Shown in pieces: positions 26,262-35,876 of a DNA stretch of 64,000 nt (the first letter of the stretch is position 1; every line of letters starts with the position of its first letter). Source of the DNA: Pseudoalteromonas sp. '520P1 No. 423' (lineage in GTDB: Bacteria > Pseudomonadota > Gammaproteobacteria > Enterobacterales > Alteromonadaceae); contig NZ_BBZB01000001.1 of NCBI RefSeq assembly GCF_001269985.1, positions 2,480,001 through 2,544,000 on the forward strand. Reading direction: 5' to 3'. The position numbers and the translations under genes are program-made. The notes beneath the pieces are model-generated. The model saw only the letters and a program-made list of their open reading frames with translations, searched no databases and was not told the DNA's origin.

Positions 26262-27350
26262 TTGTTTAAAAAATTATTAAAAGCGTTATTTTCAAAAAAA
26301 GTAAAAAATACGCCAGATTTAGAGTATTTTGAAAGAACACGTAATAGTGTAGATTCAAAAATCCAGCCCCAAACCATCGATTTTACCCAATCCTCATCTG
26401 TTACTTCTACTGGTATTACTATAAAACCAATCAACCAACACGATGCTGATTTTCATCATTATTTATTTGGTCAATCCGAAAAGCAAAATAAACTAGACCC
26501 ATTTAGTGTATTTGTCTCATCAAAAATTGAGCTATTATTACTTTCACCTAAAACATTGATAGCTCAACTGCCTGTTCTCCCATCTACAGTCACCATTTTG
26601 ATGTCTACAATGAAAGAAGATGATTTTAATCTTAATGAAATATTAAAGATTATCGAACAAGAGCCTAGTATTGCAGCTGATGTTATAAAAACGGCAAACA
26701 GTGCTTTTTATAAACGGTGTGAAAAGCAAGTTACGGATCTTAAATCTGCATTTATGAACCTGGGTTCTCAAGGTTTATACGAAAGTGTTTTGATAAGTTA
26801 TACCAAGAAATTATCACCTAGTAGTAGTATATATTTTAAAAAATTTGGTGAGAAAATATGGCAACATAGCCTTAAAACAGCAATTTATTCTAAAGATATA
26901 TATATAAACTCAAATGATAATAAAGATGGTTCTACTGCATATTTAGTAGGTCTTATAAGAAATTTAGGAAAAATGGTTATTTTCCAAATAATGATCGAAG
27001 CATTTAGTCATGTAGACCCAAATGTACCACCTAACTCACAAGCATTTAAAAACTTAATTTCTACATTTTCAACAAGATTAACATATGCAATTGCTAAGCA
27101 CTGGCAATTACCAACGGAAATAATAAATGCTATTGCTAATCAAACAAAAGTTAAATCAGCAACGTGTGAAATTGCACAAGCAGTATATGAAGCAAACATT
27201 ATTAGTGAGCTAGAATATATTTTTGAAGCAGACATCATAGATGAACCCGAATTTAAATTACGATGTCGTCAAAGGCTTTCATCAACAGGGGCTTTCAAGC
27301 TTGCCCAGAAAACGATAAACAAATTAAAACTGGCAAAAATAACAGATTAA
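26262..27350 (+). CDS. HDOD-domain signalling protein
   Basis: I place the start at TTG 26262, giving LFKKLLKALFSKK at the N-terminus as in related HDOD proteins, with GAGG eight bases upstream; a TTG at 26244 is the alternative. After a low-complexity linker, residues about 85-290 form an HDOD domain (LPVLPSTVTILMSTMK, IIEQEPSIAADVIKTANSAFY, AFMNLGSQGLYESVL, WQHSLKTAIYSKDIY). HDOD proteins lack the catalytic HD pair and act in signal relay, often with two-component or c-di-GMP pathways. No partner domain is fused here. The role is unknown. Confidence 0.85.
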   Translation: MFKKLLKALFSKKVKNTPDLEYFERTRNSVDSKIQPQTIDFTQSSSVTSTGITIKPINQHDADFHHYLFGQSEKQNKLDPFSVFVSSKIELLLLSPKTLIAQLPVLPSTVTILMSTMKEDDFNLNEILKIIEQEPSIAADVIKTANSAFYKRCEKQVTDLKSAFMNLGSQGLYESVLISYTKKLSPSSSIYFKKFGEKIWQHSLKTAIYSKDIYINSNDNKDGSTAYLVGLIRNLGKMVIFQIMIEAFSHVDPNVPPNSQAFKNLISTFSTRLTYAIAKHWQLPTEIINAIANQTKVKSATCEIAQAVYEANIISELEYIFEADIIDEPEFKLRCRQRLSSTGAFKLAQKTINKLKLAKITD

Positions 27351-27425
27351 AAACTAATATCGTTACTGTATTTTGTGTTAAATTACGGTGTTATAAAATA
27401 AAAACCAGTAAACTTAGGAATACCA

Positions 27426-28127
27426 ATGGATTTACAAGAATTATATACCAAGCGTAAAGGTGAAGAGTTATTCGCTTTGTATAATGATGGTGATTTTGAT
27501 GCTGGTCTATTTGCCGCAAAACTTGTATTTAATGATGCATATAAAGCACCTATCCCAGAAGGGATGAAGAAAAAGGAAGCCAAAGATAAATTAAAAAAAG
27601 ATGCTGAAGATTGTATCATAACAGGCGCTGAAAAAGGCCATTTAGCTAGTTTAATTGAAGCTGCTGATATGCACTTTTCAACTCGTGTTACGCCAGGTCC
27701 ATTTGGCAGTACAGTTGTTTTTGCTAATTATAAACAAGCTAAAACTTGGTATTTATCTTTATTAGACAGAGATGATATAGATGCAGAGCTTAGATGTTTA
27801 TCAAATTTTAGAGTCGGGCTATTAACCAAGTTAATTGGCGGAGAAGATAATACTGACTGGCAAGAAGTCATTAAATATTGGCAAGCCGCTCAAGAAAGTG
27901 CAGTTAAAGGGTCTGAACTGGCTATTTCAGCATTAGCAATGCATTATTTTGAAAATAAAGACTACGAAGCAGCTGTACCTTTACTTGAATCTATTTATTT
28001 AGAAGCACCATACACTGCCTTAACTTTAGCGCTATGTTATAAAAATGGCTTAGGTGTAGAAATTAATATTGATAAATCAAAAGAATTAAATGATTTTTGG
28101 GCAGAAAAGATTGGCAAAGCCAAGTAA
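27426..28127 (+). CDS. Sel1/TPR-like repeat protein of unknown function
   Basis: 233 residues, soluble, helical. Repeated short helices with A-x-x-x-G spacing occur, the last being LTLALCYKNGLGVEINIDKSKEL, a good Sel1-type repeat. Such proteins usually scaffold protein contacts. It has its own ribosome site and follows the HDOD gene by 75 bp with a strong terminator after it, so the two may be co-transcribed. Confidence 0.65.
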   Translation: MDLQELYTKRKGEELFALYNDGDFDAGLFAAKLVFNDAYKAPIPEGMKKKEAKDKLKKDAEDCIITGAEKGHLASLIEAADMHFSTRVTPGPFGSTVVFANYKQAKTWYLSLLDRDDIDAELRCLSNFRVGLLTKLIGGEDNTDWQEVIKYWQAAQESAVKGSELAISALAMHYFENKDYEAAVPLLESIYLEAPYTALTLALCYKNGLGVEINIDKSKELNDFWAEKIGKAK

Positions 28128-28154
28128 CTGTTTAATAGATATGCAAGTAAATTA

Positions 28155-28179
28155 AAAACCTCTATTTAGAGGTTTTTTT
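28155..28179 (+). terminator. Rho-independent terminator
   Basis: AAAACCTCTA and TAGAGGTTTT form the stem, with a run of T extending it, just after the Sel1-like gene. Confidence 0.88.
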
Positions 28180-28323
28180 ATGCCTAAAAATAATACATTA
28201 CAACCGGATTTAAAGGGTTTAAACATAATTACTAATTGATTGAAGTTTTTTATACTTAGGTATAATGCAAGCAGAAATGTTTTTATTATAAGTTCCTTTG
28301 ACTATATTTTAGGAACTATAACA

Positions 28324-29070
28324 ATGACAATAATAAAAGTAGTTGCTTGCGTCGTATTTCTGGTCGTAGTTTTCTCAGGTAAAGCTATTGGAGCAGTAAA
28401 CTATAAAGTACAATTCAATAAATTATCAAAACAAATATCTGATAAAAGTTATGTCGCATTAGGTGAGAAAAGCCATGGAGCAGGCAATGTTTTTGATTTT
28501 AAGGCTCAATTTGTACAGTATATGCATCAAAAACATAATTTCGATGCATTTATAATTGAAAGCGGCCTTTTTGGCTTCGAATTATAGCGGGAATTAAAGC
28601 CCAGACATATCGACAATGGCAAATAGAAGATTTACGTAGTAAAGAAATAGGTAATAATCTTGGGCGGATAGCAAACCAATACCCAGGTAAAAAAGTTTTA
28701 ATTTGGGGCCATACTTTCCATGTATAAAAACTTAGTGCATGAAACTGAAAATGCTGGAAAAGTAATGCTAAAAGAGTTTGGTGATGATTATTTTGTCTCT
28801 CACATTACAGGTAGTTCTGGTAAATATGTCGACTTTATAGATATGAAAACAAAGCTAGTTAAAGAGTCAGAAACTGATAGTTTCGAAGTGAAAATCTCCA
28901 AAAATAAATGTACCGTTTGTGTTGTAAATTTAGATAAACTAGAACAACCAGAACAAATTGAAGACATATTACATTTTAACTATACAAATTCAGTTCCTTT
29001 TATGAAAAATAGGCATAAATGCGACAATGTTGTTTATTTTAAAGAAATTACACCTAGTAAGAAAAAATAA
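28324..29070 (+). pseudogene. Erythromycin esterase-like protein, internally deleted
   Basis: From ATG 28324 (AGGAA upstream) there is a signal peptide and then VALGEKSHGAGNVFDFKAQF...AFIIESGLFG, the N-terminal active-site region of the erythromycin esterase-like fold (Glu and His of GE-x-x-H-G). At about 28585 the frame changes and about 200 expected residues are missing; the text resumes as QTYRQWQIEDLRSKEIGNNL then KKVLIWGHTFHV, the second His motif of the family, then shifts again into the frame of 28720-29070. Deletion plus frameshift make it nonfunctional. These secreted homologues are not necessarily drug-resistance enzymes. Confidence 0.72.
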
Positions 29071-29155
29071 TTATTGAATCTAAATTTTGTAAAGATAACA
29101 ATACAAAAGAGATGGGATGACGTTGAATTATTACATTTTTTATTATGTGATTTTT

Positions 29156-29183
29156 TTGCATATATATAAATTTTTGCTAATAT
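29156..29183 (+). promoter_or_regulatory. Promoter of tRNA-Ser
   Basis: TTGCAT (29156-29161), 16-bp spacer, TAATAT (29178-29183), then GCACGAG before the tRNA. Confidence 0.7.
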
Positions 29184-29198
29184 GCACGAGTTAATGAC

Positions 29199-29289
29199 GG
29201 AGAGATGGCAGAGTGGTCGAATGCACCGGTCTTGAAAACCGGCATGGGTTTATAGCCCATCTAGGGTTCAAATCCCTATCTCTCCGCCA
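29199..29289 (+). tRNA. tRNA-Ser (anticodon UGA)
   Basis: Acceptor stem GGAGAGA/TCTCTCC, D-arm region GGCAGAGTGGTCGAATGC, anticodon loop TCTTGAAAA flanked by CCGG/CCGG arms, a long class II variable arm (TGGGTTTATAGCCCA), T-arm GGGTTCAAATCCC, discriminator G and encoded CCA at 29287-29289. The anticodon TGA and long variable arm give serine, reading UCA and related codons. Confidence 0.97.
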
Positions 29290-29300
29290 CCTCATTCCCT

Positions 29301-29330
29301 AAAGCCACCTTGTGTGGCTTTCTTTCTTTT
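29301..29330 (+). terminator. Terminator after tRNA-Ser
   Basis: AAAGCCAC and GTGGCTTT pair around CTTGT, followed by a T-rich tail. Confidence 0.9.
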
Positions 29331-29560
29331 TGTCATTTAGTTTTTTCTTATCATTCAAATTTATCAAAGAGCTAATCTGTATCGATATATCACTTAAACC
29401 TCAACACTTATTAAGTTATTTTTAGGTTATATGTTTACTTATAGAAAATAGATATTCAATTGAGCTCATTTTATTGTTTGATGGACAACATTATATCTAT
29501 TGTTCATTGACTCTTATGATTAGTAGAAAGCAGGTGTGGTAAGGATGAAAAAAGAAGTAA
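29331..29560. other. 230-bp intergenic stretch
   Basis: Lies between the tRNA terminator and the pyruvate kinase terminator. AT-rich, no gene, repeat or regulatory site that I can support. Confidence 0.5.
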
Positions 29561-29583
29561 AAAAACCAGATCAAAGATCTGGT
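29561..29583 (-). terminator. Terminator of the pyruvate kinase gene
   Basis: On the minus strand ACCAGATC-TTT-GATCTGGT is followed by a run of T. Confidence 0.88.
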
Positions 29584-29612
29584 CTTTAAAATGAAATAAA
29601 CTTAACTAGTTA

Positions 29613-31049
29613 TTAAGCGACTGTTAGAATCTTCATTGTATTACTCGCGCCAACAGTTTCCATTGCGTCACCGTGAGTTAAAATCACTTTATCACCTGAC
29701 TCTAAAATCCCTTTTTCGACAAGCGTATTTAATGCTTCTTTAGTTAAATCATTTGCTTCAAACTGCGTTGAATCAAACTCAACTGGGTAAACACCACGGT
29801 AAAGTGCTGTTTGACCTAAAGTCATTGAATGACGAGATAAAGAGTAAATTGGTAATGAAGACGTAATACGTGACATTAGCTTAGCAGTACTACCTGACTC
29901 AGTTAATGCAACAATCGCTTTAATGCTGTCTAAATGGTTAGCTGCATACATAGCTGCTAGTGCTACAGTCTCTGATGCGTTTTCAAACATGCACTCAAGT
30001 CTGTGCTTAGAAACTTGTGTTTCTGGTTGTGATTCTGCACCTTTACAAACACGTGCCATCGTTGCAACTGTTTCTTCTGGGTAGTCACCCGCAGCTGTTT
30101 CTGCTGAAAGCATTACCGCATCAGTACCATCTAGTACTGCATTAGCAACATCCATAACCTCTGCACGAGTTGGCATAGGGTTATCGATCATAGATTCCAT
30201 CATTTGTGTCGCAGTAACTACAATGCGGTTTAATGTGCGAGCACGTTGTATAATCAGTTTTTGTTTACCCACTAATTCAGCATCACCGATTTCTACACCT
30301 AAATCACCACGTGCTACCATAACTGCATCTGATGCAAGTACAATATCATCGATAGCTTCTACTGACTCAACAGCTTCAGCACGTTCAATTTTAGCTAAAA
30401 GCTGTGCTTTGCTGCCAGCTTGGTTTGCTAAATTACGTACGTGACGCATATCATCACCGCTACGCGGGAAAGATACTGCAATATAGTCAACTTCAATTTC
30501 AGCAGCCGTTATTAAATCAGCTTCATCTTTTTCAGTAAAAGCAGGGGCAGTTAAACCGCCACCTAAACGATTAATGCCTTTATTGTTAGATAACACACCG
30601 CCAACAGTAACTGTTGTGAAAACCTTGTTACCTTCAATAGAATCAACAACCAATTGAATTAAACCATCGTTTAATAATAATAAGTCTGATGGTGAAACAT
30701 CATTTGGTAATTCTTTATAGTCAATACCAACGCCATTGATATCGCCTTCGCCTAAACCTAAATCAGCATCTAGAATAAATTTAGCACCAACTTCTAAAGT
30801 AACTTTAGAGTCTTTAAAAGTAGAAACTCGGATTTTAGGGCCTTGTAAATCGGCAAGAATAGCAACATGGCAACCTAATTTTTTAGCGATTGTACGGGTT
30901 TGTTCTGCGCGGTCTTTATGATCTTGAGCTACACCATGGGAAAAATTCAAACGAACAACATTTGCACCAGCTTTGATAATTTTTTCTAGGTTATTATCTC
31001 TATCTGTAGCGGGTCCAAGTGTTGCAACGATTTTAGTGCGTCTAGGCAT
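29613..31049 (-). CDS. pykA: Pyruvate kinase II
   Basis: 478 residues, close to the 480 of enteric PykA. Visible are the N-terminal [14 protein letters not shown], substrate/metal region [19 protein letters not shown], the catalytic lysine and Mg site [12 protein letters not shown] and [12 protein letters not shown], and [21 protein letters not shown]. The C-terminal allosteric domain ends in NTMKILTVA. It makes pyruvate and ATP from phosphoenolpyruvate. It diverges from gnd across a 297-bp region with a LacI-type palindrome, linking lower glycolysis to sugar-acid metabolism in regulation. Confidence 0.96.
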   Translation of the reverse strand: MPRRTKIVATLGPATDRDNNLEKIIKAGANVVRLNFSHGVAQDHKDRAEQTRTIAKKLGCHVAILADLQGPKIRVSTFKDSKVTLEVGAKFILDADLGLGEGDINGVGIDYKELPNDVSPSDLLLLNDGLIQLVVDSIEGNKVFTTVTVGGVLSNNKGINRLGGGLTAPAFTEKDEADLITAAEIEVDYIAVSFPRSGDDMRHVRNLANQAGSKAQLLAKIERAEAVESVEAIDDIVLASDAVMVARGDLGVEIGDAELVGKQKLIIQRARTLNRIVVTATQMMESMIDNPMPTRAEVMDVANAVLDGTDAVMLSAETAAGDYPEETVATMARVCKGAESQPETQVSKHRLECMFENASETVALAAMYAANHLDSIKAIVALTESGSTAKLMSRITSSLPIYSLSRHSMTLGQTALYRGVYPVEFDSTQFEANDLTKEALNTLVEKGILESGDKVILTHGDAMETVGASNTMKILTVA

Positions 31050-31132
31050 CTTATGCTCCTGAATGTATAAAATTATAATGCTGACTAATGGCTAGTCATA
31101 TTATCATACTGAATGACGATTGTGACAAAAGT

Positions 31133-31148
31133 ATGACACCGGTGTCAT
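31133..31148. promoter_or_regulatory. Perfect 16-bp palindrome in the pykA-gnd intergenic region
   Basis: ATGACACCGGTGTCAT is an exact dyad with a central CG, the shape of LacI/GntR-family (LacI-fold) operators. It is 84 bp from the pykA start and 199 bp from the gnd start. A sugar or gluconate repressor would fit; no such gene is in the window. Confidence 0.55.
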
Positions 31149-31226
31149 GCTTCGTCAATAGATTTGTAAAAACTGTGAAAATTTGGGTAAAAAGAACGAT
31201 AAATTTAGGTTAATTTTAATCAAGCA

Positions 31227-31288
31227 TTGAAAGGTATATATAATACCCTATAATGCGCGACTTTATCATTCAAATTTTTATGAATGAT
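31227..31288 (+). promoter_or_regulatory. gnd promoter and leader hairpin
   Basis: TTGAAA (31227-31232), 16-bp spacer and TATAAT (31249-31254) form a near-consensus sigma-70 promoter. Just after it ATCATTCA and TGAATGAT (31265-31272, 31281-31288) make a perfect 8-bp hairpin in the untranslated leader, possibly an operator or RNA stability element. Confidence 0.7.
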
Positions 31289-31346
31289 ATTTTAATTTTG
31301 AAATACACTTATATAAATTAATACTTTCGCTCTTCGGGAGAAATAC

Positions 31347-32720
31347 ATGCAGGTTGCATTAATTGGTTTAGGCGTTATGGGTAAAAACCTTGCTCTAAAT
31401 TTAATAGAAAAAGGTGTCACTTTAGTTGCATATGACAAAAATCCAGATGCAGGAGAAGATTTATTACGTTTAGCAAAATCTGAAGGTACTGCTGAGCGTT
31501 TACATATCGTTTCAGATATCGGTGATATGGTTCGCAGACTAGAAGCACCGCGTTCTATTTTATTATTAGTACCAGCTGGCGAGTTAGTAGATCGTGTATG
31601 TCTAGAGCTTGTGGAGGCAGGTGTTGAAATCAATGATATGATCATTGATTGTGGTAACAGTAATTATAAAGATGGAATTTCTCGTAAACTTAAATACCAA
31701 AACAAATTTGAATTTGCCACTATGGGTATATCAGGCGGTGCTGAAGGCGCACGTCACGGCCCTGCAATGATGGCAAGTGGCTCAGAAGGTGGCTGGGAAC
31801 GCATAGAACCTTCTTTTGAAAAAATTGCTGCCAACTTTAACAATGAATCTTGTTTCGCACGCGTAGGTCACTCTGCAAGCGGTCACTTTGTAAAAATGGT
31901 TCACAACGGTATTGAGTATGCATTAATGCAGTTAATTGCTGAAATGTACCAATTATTGCGTGATGGCTGTGGTAAATCACCTAAAGAAATATCAGAAATA
32001 TTTGATACTTGGTCAGAAGGCGAATTACAGAGTTACTTATTATCAATTTCTAGCCATATTCTTAAATTAGAGACAAACAACAACGAATCTTTAGTTGATT
32101 TAATTGATAATAGAGTAGGCGCTAAAGGAACAGGACTTTGGACAGCGCAAAATGCGTTAGAGCTTGGTATTGCAGTACCATCTTTAGTAGCCGCAGTACA
32201 AGCGCGTCATCTGACTAATACTAAAGAAACGCATGCAGCTAAAGAGATGACTTACGCATCAAAAACAACTGCTAAAGTTAAAATCGATTTAGAAGAGTTG
32301 AAACAAGCATTCCATTTAGCGAGTTTATTAGCTTATCGCCAAGGTTTGGCATTAATCAAAGGTGCATCTCGTTCACATCAGTGGAAAGTTGACCTTGGCA
32401 AAACGCTACAAACTTGGCGTGCTGGTTGTATCATACGTGCAGATTACCTAGATCAAATAGCACAAGGTGTTGACTTTATTGATACGTTAACAAGTGAGTC
32501 AGATGCATTACGCAAAGTGTCTGGTTTAGCAATCGCTTCAGGTTTAGCTTTTCCTGTATTAACAGCGAGTCAAACTTATCTTGCAACATTAACAACACAA
32601 AGTAATGGTCACTTAGTGCAAGCTCAAAGAGATTACTTTGGTGAGCATGGTATCAAAACGCATAACGATGGCACATGTCACTTAACTGATCTTGTGGATA
32701 TCGACGCAAAAGTAAGATAA
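31347..32720 (+). CDS. gnd: 6-phosphogluconate dehydrogenase, decarboxylating
   Basis: 457 residues, slightly shorter than the usual 468. N-terminal NADP fold with ALIGLGVMGKNLALNLIEKG, GNSNYKDGISR, the catalytic loop GISGGAEGARHGPAMMASG, and HFVKMVHNGIEYALMQLIAE with the active-site Lys and His-Asn. The C-terminal domain with AGCIIRADYLDQI follows. It converts 6-phosphogluconate to ribulose 5-phosphate in the oxidative pentose phosphate pathway. zwf and pgl are not in the window, so the enzyme is separated from its usual partners. Confidence 0.93.
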   Translation: MQVALIGLGVMGKNLALNLIEKGVTLVAYDKNPDAGEDLLRLAKSEGTAERLHIVSDIGDMVRRLEAPRSILLLVPAGELVDRVCLELVEAGVEINDMIIDCGNSNYKDGISRKLKYQNKFEFATMGISGGAEGARHGPAMMASGSEGGWERIEPSFEKIAANFNNESCFARVGHSASGHFVKMVHNGIEYALMQLIAEMYQLLRDGCGKSPKEISEIFDTWSEGELQSYLLSISSHILKLETNNNESLVDLIDNRVGAKGTGLWTAQNALELGIAVPSLVAAVQARHLTNTKETHAAKEMTYASKTTAKVKIDLEELKQAFHLASLLAYRQGLALIKGASRSHQWKVDLGKTLQTWRAGCIIRADYLDQIAQGVDFIDTLTSESDALRKVSGLAIASGLAFPVLTASQTYLATLTTQSNGHLVQAQRDYFGEHGIKTHNDGTCHLTDLVDIDAKVR

Positions 32721-32725
32721 TTAAA

Positions 32726-32823
32726 TTACTACACAGTTTAATAAACAAGGTGTGTAGTAAAAAATTAACCCCACTTTATCTTATTAGAATATTTGATTCT
32801 ATCTGCTTATAGGATCAAATATT
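32726..32823. other. Two stem-loops between gnd and msrB
   Basis: TTACTACACA/TGTGTAGTAA (32726-32735, 32751-32760) and a 15-bp stem with one wobble (32788-32802, 32809-32823). Neither is followed by a clear T-run. The first probably ends gnd transcripts; the second may regulate msrB. The rest of the 214-bp gap shows nothing else. Confidence 0.5.
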
Positions 32824-32934
32824 TATTAACTTCTCACTCATTACATTCTATTATTCTATCCTAATATTCCATTTTCAATTATTGCCAATTCATGGTCGTA
32901 ATCGACATGCAAAAATATCTATAAAGAGAAGCCG

Positions 32935-33300
32935 ATGAAAACATGTTGGACTAAACATTTAACTGATGAACAAAAAGCGGTGTGCGAATATGGCGGTACT
33001 GAATACCCACATACAGGTGAATATAATAACCATTTTGAAAATGGTGTTTATAAGTGTGTATGCTGTGCGCAGCCATTATTTGATGGTAGTAACAAGTTTC
33101 AAACGGGTTGTGGTTGGCCTGCTTTTATAAAACCCTTTGATAATGCTGTGAGGTACTTACATGATGAATCGCATGGTATGAAACGCACTGAAGTGCGCTG
33201 TAATAAATGTGATTCACATCTAGGCCATGTTTTTGATGATGGTCCGACACCTGAAGGGACTAGATATTGTATCAATTCAATTTGCTTGAGTTTTGAGTAA
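32935..33300 (+). CDS. msrB: Peptide methionine-(R)-sulfoxide reductase
   Basis: 121 residues, cytoplasmic. Two CxxC zinc pairs (CVCC, CNKC), the substrate-binding TGCGWPAF, the GHVFDDGP turn and the catalytic Cys in RYCINS are all present. It reduces the R epimer of methionine sulfoxide in oxidised proteins. It is monocistronic, with a terminator 60 bp downstream. Family membership is certain. Confidence 0.95.
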   Translation: MKTCWTKHLTDEQKAVCEYGGTEYPHTGEYNNHFENGVYKCVCCAQPLFDGSNKFQTGCGWPAFIKPFDNAVRYLHDESHGMKRTEVRCNKCDSHLGHVFDDGPTPEGTRYCINSICLSFE

Positions 33301-33323
33301 TAGCAATTTCCACTGCGTGATCA

Positions 33324-33344
33324 GTTAATTAACACAAGTGGTAT
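33324..33344. repeat. Single end related to the MITE-like element
   Basis: The 21 bases here match the right end of the 25.9-26.1 kb element (26096-26116) at 19 positions, including the GTGGTAT end. No partner end is nearby, so it looks like a decayed or truncated copy. Confidence 0.45.
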
Positions 33345-33359
33345 AATAAGAGCGAATAA

Positions 33360-33383
33360 AAAATCCCTCGCTAGAGGGATTTT
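33360..33383. terminator. Bidirectional terminator between msrB and the liu operon
   Basis: AAAATCCCTC and GAGGGATTTT around GCTA, with A/T tails on both sides. Confidence 0.85.
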
Positions 33384-33467
33384 GGGGGTTTCTCAACATC
33401 TTTGACGTTGGGAATGAGGTCGGTATATTAAACTGTTATCAACAGATCAATAAATTCTGTTTAGGGT

Positions 33468-34127
33468 TTACTCAAAAGTCATTTCAGGGATCTCGCCCTC
33501 AACAATTAACTTACCAGCAGTTTTTGCGATGATTTCATCAACAGGTACACCTGGTGCACGCTCTAATAAATGAAATGCGCCATTTTTTACTTCTAATACA
33601 GCTAAATCAGTCACTATCTTCTTTACACAATTAACACCCGTTAGAGGTAAAGTACAAGATTCTAATAATTTAGATTCACCATGTTTATTGGCGTGAGTCA
33701 TCGTTACTATGATATTTTGTGCGCCTGCAACTAAGTCCATTGCGCCGCCCATACCTTTAATTAACTTTTTTGGGATCATCCAGGAAGCAATAGACCCATT
33801 TTGGTCAACTTCAAAAGCACCTAGTACTGTTAAGTCTACGTGACCACCCCGTATCATTGCAAAGCTTTCGGCACTATTAAATATTGCCGCACCTGTGGCT
33901 GCTGTAACGGTTTCTTTACCCGCGTTGATCATATCTGCATCAACTTCGTTTTCAGTAGGGAATTGACCCATACCTAAAAGTCCGTTTTCTGACTGTAACA
34001 TTACTTCTATATCATCAGGTACGTAATTAGCAACTAGGGTAGGGATCCCTATTCCTAAATTAACGTAATAACCATCTTGTAGCTCTTGTGCAACACGTTT
34101 AGCAACTTGTTCTCTTGATAAAGACAT
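33468..34127 (-). CDS. 3-oxoacid CoA-transferase subunit B
   Basis: 219 residues. The conserved active-site region SENGLLGMG (catalytic Glu) is visible, as are YVNLGIGIPTLVANY and the MTHANKHGESKLL region of the family. Subunit B pairs with A encoded 18 bp upstream. The enzyme exchanges CoA between succinyl- or acetyl-CoA and acetoacetate. At the end of the liu operon its job is to activate the acetoacetate released by HMG-CoA lyase so that thiolase can split it. Confidence 0.92.
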   Translation of the reverse strand: MSLSREQVAKRVAQELQDGYYVNLGIGIPTLVANYVPDDIEVMLQSENGLLGMGQFPTENEVDADMINAGKETVTAATGAAIFNSAESFAMIRGGHVDLTVLGAFEVDQNGSIASWMIPKKLIKGMGGAMDLVAGAQNIIVTMTHANKHGESKLLESCTLPLTGVNCVKKIVTDLAVLEVKNGAFHLLERAPGVPVDEIIAKTAGKLIVEGEIPEMTFE

Positions 34128-34145
34128 TATAATTCTCCGTATTGC

Positions 34146-34850
34146 TTATTCAGATGGACGTGTAGTAACACGCTCGATACGTTTTTCAAATGTGCCTTTG
34201 ATAACACGGTTTACATAAATACCCGGTGTATGTATTTCACTTGGTGATAATTCACCAGGCTCTACAATTTCTTCGACTTCTACAACTGTAATTTTACCTG
34301 CTGTTGCTGCCATCGGGTTAAAGTTCATTGCAGTATGACGAAAAACTAAATTACCGTATGTGTCAGCTTTCCATGCTTTAACAATTGCGAATTCGCCTGT
34401 AATCGACTCTTCTAGAATATAAGGGCGGCCATTAAACTCTTTTACTTCTTTACCTTCCGCAATAGGCGTACCATAACCCGTTGCAGTATAGAAACCAGGA
34501 ATACCAGCACCACCGGCCCGCATTTTCTCGGCTAAAGTACCTTGAGGTGTCAATTCAACATCAATTTCACCACTTAATAATTGCTGTTCAAAAAGGGCAT
34601 TTTCACCTACATAAGAAGCAATAATTTTTTTGATTTGTTTGTCTTGTAATAAAATACCTAAACCAAAATCATCAACGCCACAGTTATTTGAAACAACAGT
34701 TAAATCCTGTGTGCCTTGTTTTTTAATTTCTGCAATTAAACCTTCAGGAATACCACATAAACCAAAACCACCGGCAATTACTGTATCGCCATCTTTTAGA
34801 CCTTTCATGGCCTCTGCATAACTCGAAACTACTTTATCGAAACCTGCCAT
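34146..34850 (-). CDS. 3-oxoacid CoA-transferase subunit A
   Basis: 234 residues with [19 protein letters not shown], the family's N-terminal glycine-rich motif, plus [15 protein letters not shown] and [15 protein letters not shown]. It completes the heterodimer with subunit B immediately downstream. The pair is more like the mammalian-type succinyl-CoA:3-oxoacid transferase than AtoDA by its motifs, though the CoA donor cannot be told with certainty. Confidence 0.92.
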   Translation of the reverse strand: MAGFDKVVSSYAEAMKGLKDGDTVIAGGFGLCGIPEGLIAEIKKQGTQDLTVVSNNCGVDDFGLGILLQDKQIKKIIASYVGENALFEQQLLSGEIDVELTPQGTLAEKMRAGGAGIPGFYTATGYGTPIAEGKEVKEFNGRPYILEESITGEFAIVKAWKADTYGNLVFRHTAMNFNPMAATAGKITVVEVEEIVEPGELSPSEIHTPGIYVNRVIKGTFEKRIERVTTRPSE

Positions 34851-34962
34851 TTGGGCTTGCTCCCTTAATTGTTTGATGTTTTACTTGTACTTAAAAAATA
34901 CAGCTAAATACTTCTAAAAAATAATACTTAAATTCGAATTTTGAGCATAGTAAATACTCAAT

Positions 34963-35874
34963 TTACTCGCTCAGATCCGCTTGCATGGCAAGGGATACTT
35001 TACTGGCTGGTACTTTATTGAGTGCATTAGATATTTGCCAACCCGCTTTCGAAAGCCTTTTTATATCAATATTAGTATCAATGCCAAGTCCATCAAGCAT
35101 ATAAATTAAGTCTTCAGTGGCAACATTTCCTGACGCACCTTTAGCGTAAGGACAGCCTCCTAAACCTGCTACAGCCGCGTCAACAGTGGCGATACCGAGT
35201 TTTAGAGCAGCGTAAATATTTGTCAACGCTTGCCCATAAGTGTCATGAAAATGTACAGCTAGCTTATTTGCTGGAATTTCCTGAAGTAGTGACGATATTA
35301 ATGCTTCTGTTTTGCCTGGTGTACCAACACCTACAGTATCACCTAGGCTGATCTCATAACAGCCCATATCTAGCAGCATTTTAGATACACGAACTACTTC
35401 AGATACTTCAACATCACCTTGATATGGACAACCCATTACGCAACTGACATAACCACGTACTTTGATGTTATGTTCATTGGCAAAAGACATGATTTCTTTA
35501 AAACGTTCTATGCTTTCGTCAATAGAGCAATTAATATTCTTTTGGCAAAACGCTTCACTGGCAGCTGTGAAAATAGCAAACTCTTTAATACCTGCTTCAA
35601 AAGCCAGATGTGCGCCTTTTAAGTTAGGTGTTAAAGCGCTAAATTCAGCACTATTATGATTTAATGACTCAATAACAAGCTTAGAGTCTGCCATTTGAGG
35701 CACCCACTTGGGTGATACAAATGCACCTGCTTCGATGTGTTTTACACCTGCGTCTACTAAGTTTTGTATTAAAGTTACTTTGTCTTCAGTTGTAACCTTA
35801 GATTCATTCTGTAGGCCATCACGTGCACCCACTTCAACGACCTTAACAAAAGAAGGCAATAAGGAGTCTGTCAT
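34963..35874 (-). CDS. liuE: Hydroxymethylglutaryl-CoA lyase
   Basis: 303 residues with the DRE-TIM start VKVVEVGARDGLQNESK, metal ligands in HFHDTYGQAL, and the C-terminal catalytic cysteine loop GLGGCPYAKGASGNVATED. It splits 3-hydroxy-3-methylglutaryl-CoA into acetyl-CoA and acetoacetate, the last step of leucine breakdown. It starts 2 bp after liuD and is separated by 112 bp from the CoA-transferase genes downstream. Confidence 0.95.
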   Translation of the reverse strand: MTDSLLPSFVKVVEVGARDGLQNESKVTTEDKVTLIQNLVDAGVKHIEAGAFVSPKWVPQMADSKLVIESLNHNSAEFSALTPNLKGAHLAFEAGIKEFAIFTAASEAFCQKNINCSIDESIERFKEIMSFANEHNIKVRGYVSCVMGCPYQGDVEVSEVVRVSKMLLDMGCYEISLGDTVGVGTPGKTEALISSLLQEIPANKLAVHFHDTYGQALTNIYAALKLGIATVDAAVAGLGGCPYAKGASGNVATEDLIYMLDGLGIDTNIDIKRLSKAGWQISNALNKVPASKVSLAMQADLSE

Positions 35875-35876
35875 GA

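Noticed and set aside
33400-33420. TTGACGTTGGGAATGAG resembling a LiuR-like half site downstream of the liu operon
   Set aside because: Only one arm matches and it lies at the 3' end of the operon next to a terminator, so a regulatory role is unlikely.
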